Below, in pieces: positions 5,369 to 11,728 of a DNA stretch of 11,728 nt. A program made the translations under genes and the position numbers. This DNA comes from Lachnospiraceae bacterium. Its GTDB lineage: Bacteria > Bacillota > Clostridia > Lachnospirales > Lachnospiraceae. The stretch covers positions 1 to 11,728 of the forward strand of contig DMCJ01000200.1 in the NCBI GenBank assembly GCA_003446735.1, written 5' to 3'. The stretch's first letter is position 1; each line of letters starts with the position of its first letter. The notes under the pieces are model-generated. The model searched no databases. It worked only from the letters and a program-made list of their open reading frames with translations, and had not been told where the DNA came from.

Positions 5369-8050
5369 TTACCTGGGAACCTCGACCATGATATAAGCTT
5401 CTACCTGGTCTTCTTCCTTCATCTGGTCAAAGTCCTCAAATACAAGACCGCATTCGAAACCTTCCTTTACTTCCTTTACATCATCCTTAAATCTCTTTAA
5501 GGAAGCAAGCGCACCTTCATAGATCTGCTCGCCTTCACGCGTGATACGGATCTTGCAGTTACGCTCAAAGCGTCCGTCCGTAACATAAGCACCTGCGATA
5601 TTTCCGATAGCGGATGCCTTGAATATCTGGCGTACCTCGGCATGACCTATTATCTGCTCCTCGAATACGGGATCTAACATACCCTTCATCGCAGCTTCCA
5701 CATCTTCTATAGCCTGATAGATGACCTTGTAAAGCCTGATATCAACGCCTTCCTGCTCGCTTGCTGTCTTGGCCTGGGCATCGGGGCGAACGTTAAATCC
5801 GATGATGATCGCGTTGGATGCTGCCGCTAAAGTAACATCACTCTCATTTATCGCACCTACGCCGCCGTGGATGCACTTAACAACGACTTCTTCGTTGGAA
5901 AGCTTGGTAAGCGACTGCTTAACGGCTTCCACACTACCCTGAACGTCTGCTTTGATGATTAAGTTGAGTTCCTTAAGGTTACCCTCCTGGATCTTACTAA
6001 ACAGATCGTCAAGGCTCATCTTGCTCTTTGTCTCTTCTATCTTCTTTTCCTTATTCTGGGCTACGAACGTATCGGCAAAGCTCTTGGCCGTCTTATCGTT
6101 TTCATGGGCGATAAAGATCTCGCCTGCATTGGGAACATCGGAAAGACCTAAGATCTCAACGGGAGTCGAAGGACCTGCTTCTTTTACTCTCTTGCCCTTA
6201 TCATCCACCATGGCTCTTACTCTTCCGTGAGCGGCACCTGCGGAAACGAAATCTCCGACCTTTAAGGTACCCTTCTGGACTAAGATGGTGGCAACCGGAC
6301 CACGTCCCTTATCAAGCTCTGCCTCTATTACAAGACCTCTCGCTCTTCTGTGAGCATTGGCCTTAAGCTCAAGTATTTCTGCGGTAAGAAGGATCGTCTC
6401 CAAAAGATCGCTTATACCCTGACCGCTCTTTGCGGATACATTTACAAACTCCGTGCTTCCGCCCCAGTCGGTGGGAATGAGTTCATATTCGGCAAGTTCC
6501 TGCTTAACTCTGTCAACATTTGCATTTGGCTTATCTATCTTATTTACCGCAACGATGATCTCGATGCCTGCCGCCTTGGCATGGTTTATAGCCTCAACAG
6601 TCTGGGGCATAACACCGTCATCGGCCGCAACAACAAGTACAGCGATATCGGTAGAGTTGGCACCTCTCATACGCATGGCCGTGAATGCCTCATGACCGGG
6701 CGTATCAAGGAAGGTGATCTTCTCACCGTTTATTGTAACTGTATAAGCACCGATGTGCTGCGTGATACCGCCCGCCTCGCGGTCGGTAACGTTTGTCTTT
6801 CTTATAGCATCAAGTAAGGATGTCTTACCATGGTCAACGTGACCCATTACGCAGATAACGGGAGGACGCTTAGACATCTTGCTCTCATCCTCTTCATCCT
6901 CTTTAAGGAGCTCTGCGATAACATCGACCTTCTCCTCTTTCTCGCAGAGGATATCATATTCAACCGCGATCTCCTCGGCTGTCTCATATGAGATCTCCTG
7001 GTTCACGGTCACTATCTGACCCTGCATAAAGAGTTTCTTTACGATAGCCGAAGGCTGGATCTTCATCTTATCGGCAAGATCCTTTATCGTAAGCTCTTCG
7101 GGAATACGGATGACTTTGATCTGTTCAACTTCCTCTTCGGGCTTCTTCTCGGGCTTTATGAAACGTCCTGCTTTATTTAAGTTCTTGCCGCCCTTCTTTA
7201 CATTGTCATCTTCGTATATCTGATCCTTCTTGGATCTGGCATCTCTTTCCTTGCCTTTTCTCTTATCGTCCCTTCTGCCGCCCGCATTATTGGAAGGAGC
7301 ATTATTCTCGGGAGCGGGAACATTATTATTTCTCTTAAAATCGTTGCCGCCTCTTCTGTCATTCCTTCCGGGAGCATTATCGGTACGTCTTATCTCGGTA
7401 GATCCTCTGGTGATCCTTGTCTCCGTCCTTCCGTCAGCATGCTGCTTTGTCTCGCTTACAGTCTTGACGGGCTCTTTTGCGGGAGCGTGATTCTCCTTTA
7501 CGGGCTGCTCCTTCTTAACGGGGAACTCATCCTCGATCCTGGGCTTTGCCGCAGGCTTAACAACAGGCTTTGCTATGGGCCTGTATCCGCCCGCGCCGCT
7601 CCTTGTGGGAGTACCTCCCCTGTTCTGACGGAAATTGTTTCCGCGGTTATCGCTTCCTCCGTTTGAAGAATTCTGAGGATTATTGACAAATATTATCGTT
7701 CTTTTCTTTTTAGGCTGAGCATCGGCTTTGGGGCCTTCAGGCTTTGCAGCACTCTTTGCAGGCTGCTCTTTCTTAACCTCGGGGCGCTTCTCCGCAGCTT
7801 TCTCAGCAGGTTTTTCTGCTGCCTTTTCAGCGGGCTTTTCCGCAGGCTTTTCTGCGGGCTTTTCTGCTTTTTCTTCTGTATCTGCTTTCTTCGCGGACTT
7901 GGAAAAAGCATCACGAACAACCCCGATCAGATCATCATCGATCGAGCTTGCAGCTGTTTTGTTTTCTCCTTTTTCGGCTAAGAACGCCACTAATTCCTTG
8001 CTCTGGACACCTAATTCACTCGCCAGCTCACGCACTCTCATTTTCGCCAT
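5369..8050 (-). CDS. infB: translation initiation factor IF2
   Basis: IF2 is the GTPase that recruits initiator fMet-tRNA to the 30S subunit and promotes subunit joining. The 893-residue protein begins with an IF2-N domain (MRVRELASELGVQSKELVAF, 4-23). A low-complexity linker follows, with AEKP/AEKA tetrapeptide repeats at 61-88 and Gly/Asn/Arg-rich stretches around 128-160 and 220-265. A second IF2-N domain lies at about 318-366 (ELTIKDLADKMKIQPSAIVK). The G domain has GHVDHGKT (403-410), GGITQHIGA (427-435), DTPGHE (449-454), NKID (503-506) and SAKSG (539-543). The remaining C-terminal half carries the beta-barrel and fMet-tRNA-binding domains. The ATG has a strong GGAGG ribosome binding site (8057-8061), 6 bases upstream, and follows ylxQ after 15 bases. 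Catalytic His454 in DTPGHE is present. Confidence 0.98.
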   Translation of the reverse strand: MAKMRVRELASELGVQSKELVAFLAEKGENKTAASSIDDDLIGVVRDAFSKSAKKADTEEKAEKPAEKPAEKPAEKAAEKPAEKAAEKRPEVKKEQPAKSAAKPEGPKADAQPKKKRTIIFVNNPQNSSNGGSDNRGNNFRQNRGGTPTRSGAGGYRPIAKPVVKPAAKPRIEDEFPVKKEQPVKENHAPAKEPVKTVSETKQHADGRTETRITRGSTEIRRTDNAPGRNDRRGGNDFKRNNNVPAPENNAPSNNAGGRRDDKRKGKERDARSKKDQIYEDDNVKKGGKNLNKAGRFIKPEKKPEEEVEQIKVIRIPEELTIKDLADKMKIQPSAIVKKLFMQGQIVTVNQEISYETAEEIAVEYDILCEKEEKVDVIAELLKEDEEDESKMSKRPPVICVMGHVDHGKTSLLDAIRKTNVTDREAGGITQHIGAYTVTINGEKITFLDTPGHEAFTAMRMRGANSTDIAVLVVAADDGVMPQTVEAINHAKAAGIEIIVAVNKIDKPNANVDRVKQELAEYELIPTDWGGSTEFVNVSAKSGQGISDLLETILLTAEILELKANAHRRARGLVIEAELDKGRGPVATILVQKGTLKVGDFVSAGAAHGRVRAMVDDKGKRVKEAGPSTPVEILGLSDVPNAGEIFIAHENDKTAKSFADTFVAQNKEKKIEETKSKMSLDDLFSKIQEGNLKELNLIIKADVQGSVEAVKQSLTKLSNEEVVVKCIHGGVGAINESDVTLAAASNAIIIGFNVRPDAQAKTASEQEGVDIRLYKVIYQAIEDVEAAMKGMLDPVFEEQIIGHAEVRQIFKASAIGNIAGAYVTDGRFERNCKIRITREGEQIYEGALASLKRFKDDVKEVKEGFECGLVFEDFDQMKEEDQVEAYIMVEVPR
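7787..7867 (-). repeat. AEKP/AEKA tandem tetrapeptide repeat inside infB
   Basis: Residues 62-88 of IF2 are seven consecutive AEK[PA] units, encoded by imperfect 12-base repeats. It is a linker between the N-terminal domain and the rest of IF2. Such tracts commonly vary in copy number between strains. The antisense reads as an artificial FSAG/FSAA repeat, which is not a gene. Confidence 0.8.
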
Positions 8051-8065
8051 CTTCTACCTCCGCGT

Positions 8066-8377
8066 CTATAATCCATTAAACTGCTTTATAATACTTTTTG
8101 CGATACCCTCGTCTGTGAGGGCAAGGCAGGCGCGCATTTCCTTTCCTATCCTGTTCCCGAGCTTTTCCTTTTCGGAAAAACACATAAACGGAACATCTCT
8201 GTATGCGCACATATCCTTAAAATCTTTTTTGGTGTTATCGCCCGCATCATCTGCCACGATAACAAGGAAGGCCTTTCCTTCCTTAACGGCTTTTTCCGTG
8301 GCAAAGGCACCGCTTACCAGATTCCTGCCTTTAGCCGCTATGCTTATAAGCCCTAATAACTTATCTTCACCGCTCAA
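8066..8377 (-). CDS. ylxQ: YlxQ-type L7Ae/L30e/Gadd45-family RNA-binding protein
   Basis: This is a 103-residue ribosomal L7Ae-like protein. Members bind kink-turn RNAs, and YlxQ's exact role is not settled. The sequence shows the family pattern: LGLISIAAKGRNLVSGAFAT (8-27), then KAFLVIVADDAGDNTKKDF (35-53), then the third strand VPFMCFSEKEKLGNRIGKE. The start codon is TTG (8375-8377), not ATG: no in-frame ATG lies near, and GAGG sits 8 bases upstream. The TTG overlaps the rnpM stop as TTGA, a coupled arrangement. The neighbours rnpM and infB are the usual ones in Firmicutes. Confidence 0.9.
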   Translation of the reverse strand: MSGEDKLLGLISIAAKGRNLVSGAFATEKAVKEGKAFLVIVADDAGDNTKKDFKDMCAYRDVPFMCFSEKEKLGNRIGKEMRACLALTDEGIAKSIIKQFNGL

Positions 8378-8634
8378 GATGTTATCCTCTTTAAAAGTTC
8401 CTCGTAAAGACGATCATCTTCACTTATCTTAAGGTTTCTTGATACAGCCTTTGTCTTTTTTGCTTTTAAGATGCATTCTTTGCTCCTGCAGATATAAGCA
8501 CCTCTTCCGTTCATCCTTCCGGTATCATCGATAACAGCAGTCTTTTCCGGGGTCCTTACTATCTTAAAAAGCTCACTTTTCTGTCTTTGTATCCTGCAGG
8601 CTATGCACTCTCTTTCAGGCTCACTCTTAGGCAT
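8374..8634 (-). CDS. rnpM: RnpM/YlxR family RNase P modulator
   Basis: This 86-residue basic protein of the YlxR family has been reported in Bacillus subtilis to bind RNase P RNA and modulate its activity. The family signature GRGAYIC is at 43-49. Four cysteines form pairs at C10xxC13 and C49xxxxC54. The N-terminal segment PERECIACRIQRQKSELFKIVR is typical. The start is 3 bases after the nusA stop, with GAGG inside the nusA end as the ribosome binding site. The stop overlaps the ylxQ start. Function is by family; the older name is ylxR. Confidence 0.92.
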   Translation of the reverse strand: MPKSEPERECIACRIQRQKSELFKIVRTPEKTAVIDDTGRMNGRGAYICRSKECILKAKKTKAVSRNLKISEDDRLYEELLKRITS

Positions 8635-8637
8635 GCC

Positions 8638-9852
8638 TTAAGCCTCTTCACTCTCGCTGCTATCAGCTGCTTCATCCTCGGGAACTTCCTCATCTGCATA
8701 TTCCGCATCTTCGGCAGTCTCGTCATATTCGCCTTCGAAACCTTCTTCATACTCCTCATCATATTCGCCTTCCTCGTCAAGGTAATCCTCGTAACGGAAG
8801 CCGGGAGCATCTTTTGCCTGGGTCTCTGATTTGATATCGATCTTATATCCGGTAAGCTTTGCGGCAAGACGGGCATTCTGTCCTTCCTTACCGATAGCAA
8901 GGGATAACTGATAATCGGGCACTACGACCTTTGCGGTCTTTTCATCGGGATCTGCAAATACAGCCACGATCTTTGCGGGCGATAATGCATTCTGGATGAA
9001 CTGACCGGGGTTCTCGTCCCAGTTTACTATATCGATCTTCTCGTCTCTTAATTCATCGACGATGGAATTAACTCTTGTTCCGTTTGTACCTACGCAGGCG
9101 CCGATGGGATCCACGTTGGGATTGTGGGAATAAACGGCCATCTTTGTACGGCTTCCTGCTTCACGGGCGATGCTCATGATCTCAACTGTTCCGTCTGCGA
9201 TCTCGGATACCTCTGCCTCAAAGAGCTTTCTTACAAGCTCGGGATGAGTACGGCTTACTAAGATCCTCGGTCCCTTTGTATTTGACTCTACCTTAAGGAC
9301 ATAAACCTTGATCCTCTCGTTGGGACGGATGTTCTCGCCCTTAACCTGCTCGCTCTCGTTAAGGATAGCATCGCACTTTCCTAAGTTGATGCTGATATTT
9401 CTTCCTATGAAACGCTGAACAACACCGGTAACGATCTGCTTTTCCTTATCATAGTACTGCTGATAGATAACGTTTCTTTCTTCTTCTCTTATCTTCTGAA
9501 GGATAACGTTCTTTGCATTCTGTGCAGCGATACGTGAAAACTCCTTGCTGTTGATATAGGTGCGGAGCATCTCGCCGACCTTTATCTCGGGCTCGGTCTT
9601 TACTGCTTCGTCAAGGCTTACCTGAAGAGCCTTATCTTCAACATCATCTTCGCTCTCAACGACCTCACGCTCGTTATAAACAAGGAAATCACCTGTCTCC
9701 CTGTCTATCTCAACCTTAGCGTTATCGGATTTTCCGAAATGGTTCTTGCATGCCTGCATGAGTGAATTCTCGATCGCCTCAAACAGTACTTCTTTGCTGA
9801 TCTCTTTTTCCTTTTCAAGGGTATTAAGTGCCTCGATCAGTTCGTTGTTCAT
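8638..9852 (-). CDS. nusA: transcription termination/antitermination protein NusA
   Basis: NusA binds RNA polymerase and RNA to control pausing, termination and antitermination. Visible domains in 404 residues are: the N-terminal RNAP-binding domain (1-130); S1 (about 137-201, VTGVVQRFIGRNISINLGK); KH1 with GACVGTNGTRVNSIVDELRD (251-270); and KH2 with AIGKEGQNARLAAKLTGYKIDI (319-340). This is the core layout of Firmicutes NusA, which lacks the C-terminal acidic repeats of E. coli. Here a strongly acidic tail of about 50 residues (354-404, mostly Glu/Asp, with Tyr) follows KH2. KH1 has GTNG in the GxxG loop. The ATG has GGAGG 8 bases upstream. It lies 16 bases after rimP and is followed by rnpM after 3 bases. 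Confidence 0.97.
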   Translation of the reverse strand: MNNELIEALNTLEKEKEISKEVLFEAIENSLMQACKNHFGKSDNAKVEIDRETGDFLVYNEREVVESEDDVEDKALQVSLDEAVKTEPEIKVGEMLRTYINSKEFSRIAAQNAKNVILQKIREEERNVIYQQYYDKEKQIVTGVVQRFIGRNISINLGKCDAILNESEQVKGENIRPNERIKVYVLKVESNTKGPRILVSRTHPELVRKLFEAEVSEIADGTVEIMSIAREAGSRTKMAVYSHNPNVDPIGACVGTNGTRVNSIVDELRDEKIDIVNWDENPGQFIQNALSPAKIVAVFADPDEKTAKVVVPDYQLSLAIGKEGQNARLAAKLTGYKIDIKSETQAKDAPGFRYEDYLDEEGEYDEEYEEGFEGEYDETAEDAEYADEEVPEDEAADSSESEEA

Positions 9853-9868
9853 TTTGTTTTCCTCCGTT

Positions 9869-10342
9869 TTATAAATCCCCGAAATTGATATATGGTCTTA
9901 ATGATGAAACTTCTTTTTTATTAAATGATACTTCGGTCCCGTCCTCGTCTATCACAAAGCCTTCGCTGTCATAGGATTTAAGGACTCCGATGAATTCCTT
10001 TTTCTTATCTCTGGCCTTATAGAGCTTTACTTCGACTTCCTTATCCAGGTTTCTCTCAAAATCCTTAGGCTTTTTAATAGGTCTGAGTAGTCCCGGGCTG
10101 GAAACTTCCATTATGTAATTATCCTCGATGTAATCTTCCTTATCAAGTATCGGTGAAAACGCACGGCTTACCGTTTCGCAGTCATCGATCGTTATGCCGC
10201 CCGGCTTATCGATGTACATCCTTAAATAATGATTCTCGCCTTCCTTGACATACTCGGTGTCGACAAGATCGAAACCGTTTTCATCAAGTATCGGCATGAC
10301 CAGTTCTTCGGTCTTTTTTTCGATATCTTCTCTCTTACTCAT
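9869..10342 (-). CDS. rimP: ribosome maturation factor RimP
   Basis: RimP assists 30S assembly at an early 16S step. The 157-residue protein shows the family's hallmark MEVSSPGLLRPIKKPKDFER (78-97) in the first domain, after FDLVDTEYVKEGENHYLRMYIDKPGG (24-49). A C-terminal SH3-like domain follows (about 100-157, EVEVKLYKARDKKKEFIGVL). It is the first gene of the operon. The ATG at 10340-10342 is preceded by GGTGA, 5 bases away, and lies 30 bases after the hairpin that follows tRNA-Glu. No good promoter is visible in that gap. Confidence 0.96.
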   Translation of the reverse strand: MSKREDIEKKTEELVMPILDENGFDLVDTEYVKEGENHYLRMYIDKPGGITIDDCETVSRAFSPILDKEDYIEDNYIMEVSSPGLLRPIKKPKDFERNLDKEVEVKLYKARDKKKEFIGVLKSYDSEGFVIDEDGTEVSFNKKEVSSLRPYINFGDL

Positions 10343-10372
10343 ATTATCACCGTATGGATCTTATAAATGAAA

Positions 10373-10394
10373 CGAGCGGACCAAAGTCCACTCG
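10373..10394 (-). terminator. hairpin after tRNA-Glu, terminator or attenuator
   Basis: On the minus strand CGAGTGGAC and GTCCGCTCG form a 9-bp stem (one G-U pair) around TTTG, followed by TTTCATTTAT. The stem is strong but the T-tract is interrupted, so termination may be partial. It separates tRNA-Glu from rimP. Confidence 0.65.
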
Positions 10395-10413
10395 TGCCAA
10401 AAACAACAGGTAA

Positions 10414-10485
10414 CAGCTTGTAGGGGAATCGAACCCCTGTTTCCGCCGTGAGAGGGCGGCGTCTTAACCGCTTGACCAACAAGCC
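10414..10485 (-). tRNA. tRNA-Glu (anticodon CUC)
   Basis: A complete cloverleaf folds on the minus strand. The acceptor GGCTTGT (10485-10479) pairs with ACAAGCT (10421-10415), with a G1-U72 wobble. The anticodon stem CCGCC/GGCGG encloses the loop CTCTCAC, giving anticodon CTC (10452-10450), which reads GAG. The T arm contains GGGGTTCGATTCCCC. The discriminator is G, and CCA is not encoded. The D arm reads TGGTCAAGCGGTTAAGA, typical of tRNA-Glu. Confidence 0.95.
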
Positions 10486-10490
10486 GCATA

Positions 10491-10508
10491 GGACGTTCAG
10501 AAAGCGTC
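10491..10508. repeat. small hairpin in the tRNA-Glu leader
   Basis: GGACG (10491-10495) and CGTCC (10504-10508) are separated by 8 bases, lying between the predicted transcription start and the mature tRNA 5' end. The stem extends by one A-T pair if the flanking T at 10509 pairs with the A at 10490. It may help 5' processing or be incidental. Confidence 0.3.
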
Positions 10509-10515
10509 CTTGCTT

Positions 10516-10544
10516 ATATTACTAGATATCTGTATAAAATGCAA
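10516..10544 (-). promoter_or_regulatory. promoter of tRNA-Glu
   Basis: -35 TTGCAT (10539-10544) and -10 TAATAT (10516-10521) are spaced by 17 bases on the minus strand. Transcription would start near 10509, about 24 bases before the mature tRNA. The promoter lies in the short gap after polC. Confidence 0.55.
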
Positions 10545-10562
10545 GCATTTTTTTAAAAAAAG

Positions 10563-11728
10563 TCACCTGAGATCGAAAAGTGATATCTGGTCGCTCTCGG
10601 GAATATCGCCCAAAAGCCCCATTTCATCCATATCATCGATGATGGTCTTTGATATCTTTCCTCTGTTCTTAAGATCGTCCTTTGATGTAAACGGAGCTGC
10701 TGATGCTGCCTTCATAAGAGATTCCGCAGCCTTATCGCCCATTCCCGATATCGAGTTAAAGGCCGGCATTATCTTTCCGTCCATGACCTTGAACTTCGTC
10801 GCATCTGCTCTGTATATATCGATGGGCTCAAATTCATATCCTCTTGCATACATTTCAAGGACAAGATAAAGATCGTCTAAGGTTTCCTCTTCTGCAGCTG
10901 AGATCTCCTTATTTGCTTTCTTTTCCTTAAGCTCGTTTAAGGAGCGCAGTATCTCGGCCTTACCCATGCACATGCGCTTATAATCAAAGCCCTTTGCTCT
11001 TATCGAAAAATATGCGGCATAATACTGAAGAGGGAAATTCACTTTATAATATGCGATCCTCCATGCCATCATGACATAAGCTGCGGCATGGGCCTTCGGG
11101 AACATGTACTTGATCTTTTCGGCGGACCATATATACCAGTCGGGAACGCCGTGCTGACGCATAAGATCCTTCCACTCTTCCCACTCGGGAACCTTTCCCT
11201 TTGCAACGGCACCTTTTCTGATCCTCTCCATTATCGTAAATGCAAGGCCCTCTTCTATGCCTTTGTTAATAAGATAGACCATGATATCGTCACGCGTACA
11301 TATAGCCGTCGATATCGTAGCCTTTCCTTCGGCGATAACGGTCTGCGCGTTACCGAGCCATACGTCGGTACCGTGTGATAATCCCGATATCCTGACAAGG
11401 TCGGTAAAGCACTGGGGCTTTGTATCTACGAGCATCTGGATAACGAACTTGGTACCAAACTCGGGAATACCGAGACTCCCCGTGGGTATCCCGTCGATAT
11501 CCTCGGGTTTGATCTTAAGCGCATCCGTTCCCTGGAATAAGGACATTACCTCCTTATCATCAAGGGGGATCGTAACGGGATCGAGTCCTGTCGTATCCTG
11601 GAGCATTCTTATCATGGTAGGATCATCGTGTCCTAATATATCAAGCTTAAGTAAGTTATGATCTATCTTATGATAATCAAAATGCGTGGTTATTATATCG
11701 GATGTCATATCGTTTGCCGGATGCTGGA
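10563..11728 (-). CDS. polC: DNA polymerase III PolC, C-terminal part (5' end beyond window)
   Basis: PolC is the Gram-positive replicative polymerase with a built-in 3'-5' exonuclease. Only the last 387 residues are present. The frame enters from the right edge reading QHPANDMTSDIITTHFDYHK, so the Met at 11706-11708 is internal, not a start. Palm/fingers segments such as KLDILGHDDPTMIRML and YMFPKAHAAAYVMMAWRIAYYKV are characteristic of family C polymerases. GIPTGSLGIPEFGTKFV and FNSISGMGDKAAESL (helix-hairpin-helix-like) also fit. The C-terminus ends SDQISLFDLR, where QISLF matches the QLSLF-type beta-clamp-binding motif. The stop is a TGA 78 bases before tRNA-Glu. An AT-rich palindrome after the stop (TTTTTTTAAAAAAA) and AAAATGC/GCATTTT give no strong terminator. 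Confidence 0.96.
   Translation of the reverse strand, partial: QHPANDMTSDIITTHFDYHKIDHNLLKLDILGHDDPTMIRMLQDTTGLDPVTIPLDDKEVMSLFQGTDALKIKPEDIDGIPTGSLGIPEFGTKFVIQMLVDTKPQCFTDLVRISGLSHGTDVWLGNAQTVIAEGKATISTAICTRDDIMVYLINKGIEEGLAFTIMERIRKGAVAKGKVPEWEEWKDLMRQHGVPDWYIWSAEKIKYMFPKAHAAAYVMMAWRIAYYKVNFPLQYYAAYFSIRAKGFDYKRMCMGKAEILRSLNELKEKKANKEISAAEEETLDDLYLVLEMYARGYEFEPIDIYRADATKFKVMDGKIMPAFNSISGMGDKAAESLMKAASAAPFTSKDDLKNRGKISKTIIDDMDEMGLLGDIPESDQISLFDLR

Noticed and set aside
6350..6817. 155-codon plus-strand open frame opposite the IF2 G domain
   Set aside because: It is a shadow of strongly conserved infB sequence, and its composition does not resemble a real protein family.
7728..8432. Long plus-strand open frame with FSAG/FSAA repeats, opposite infB and ylxQ
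   Set aside because: It is the antisense of the AEKP repeat of IF2. It has no ribosome binding site and spans two intact minus-strand genes.
10545..10565. Terminator directly after polC from the A/T palindrome
   Set aside because: The stems are only A-T pairs or have a two-base loop, and they overlap the tRNA promoter.
1..11728. CRISPR array, insertion sequence or prophage
   Set aside because: No regularly spaced repeats, transposase motifs or phage genes were seen on either strand.

Overview
The window looks like a chromosomal segment from a low-GC Gram-positive bacterium of the class Clostridia, most likely a Lachnospiraceae member. PolC, the Firmicutes-type replicative polymerase, is present. 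The gene order polC - tRNA-Glu - rimP - nusA - rnpM - ylxQ - infB - rbfA - nrnA - truB - ribF is characteristic of that group. All supported genes lie on the minus strand, so the window reads from right to left.

Right part (about 10370-11728): the C-terminal quarter of polC runs in from the right edge. A tRNA-Glu(CUC) gene follows with its own sigma-A-type promoter, and then a strong hairpin.

Central part (1946-10342): this is a tightly packed, apparently intact nusA-infB operon of nine genes. It covers ribosome maturation (RimP, RbfA), transcription elongation and antitermination (NusA), RNase P and RNA-binding accessory proteins (RnpM/YlxR, YlxQ), translation initiation (IF2), nanoRNA turnover (NrnA), tRNA pseudouridylation (TruB) and flavin cofactor synthesis (RibF). 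Spacing is short or overlapping throughout, which suggests co-transcription and translational coupling. I see no convincing promoter between the hairpin after the tRNA and rimP, so the operon may be fed by read-through.

Left part (1-1945): the sequence becomes visibly more AT-rich and gene content becomes accessory. After ribF there is a gene-poor stretch with hairpins and a likely terminator near 1705-1730. Beyond it are broken coding remnants split over several frames (1376-1705), one intact acidic protein of unknown function (839-1363), and another short broken coding remnant (664-832). At the left edge is the start of an AbiEi-like (DUF6088-type) antitoxin gene with a clear promoter and overlapping inverted repeats that could be its operator. 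The toxin partner, if present, would lie beyond the left edge.

Most of the window is therefore ordinary housekeeping. The part that merits attention is the accessory strip downstream of ribF, where a type IV toxin-antitoxin-like locus sits beside an orphan gene and decaying genes. I found no evidence for a large undescribed system inside this window.
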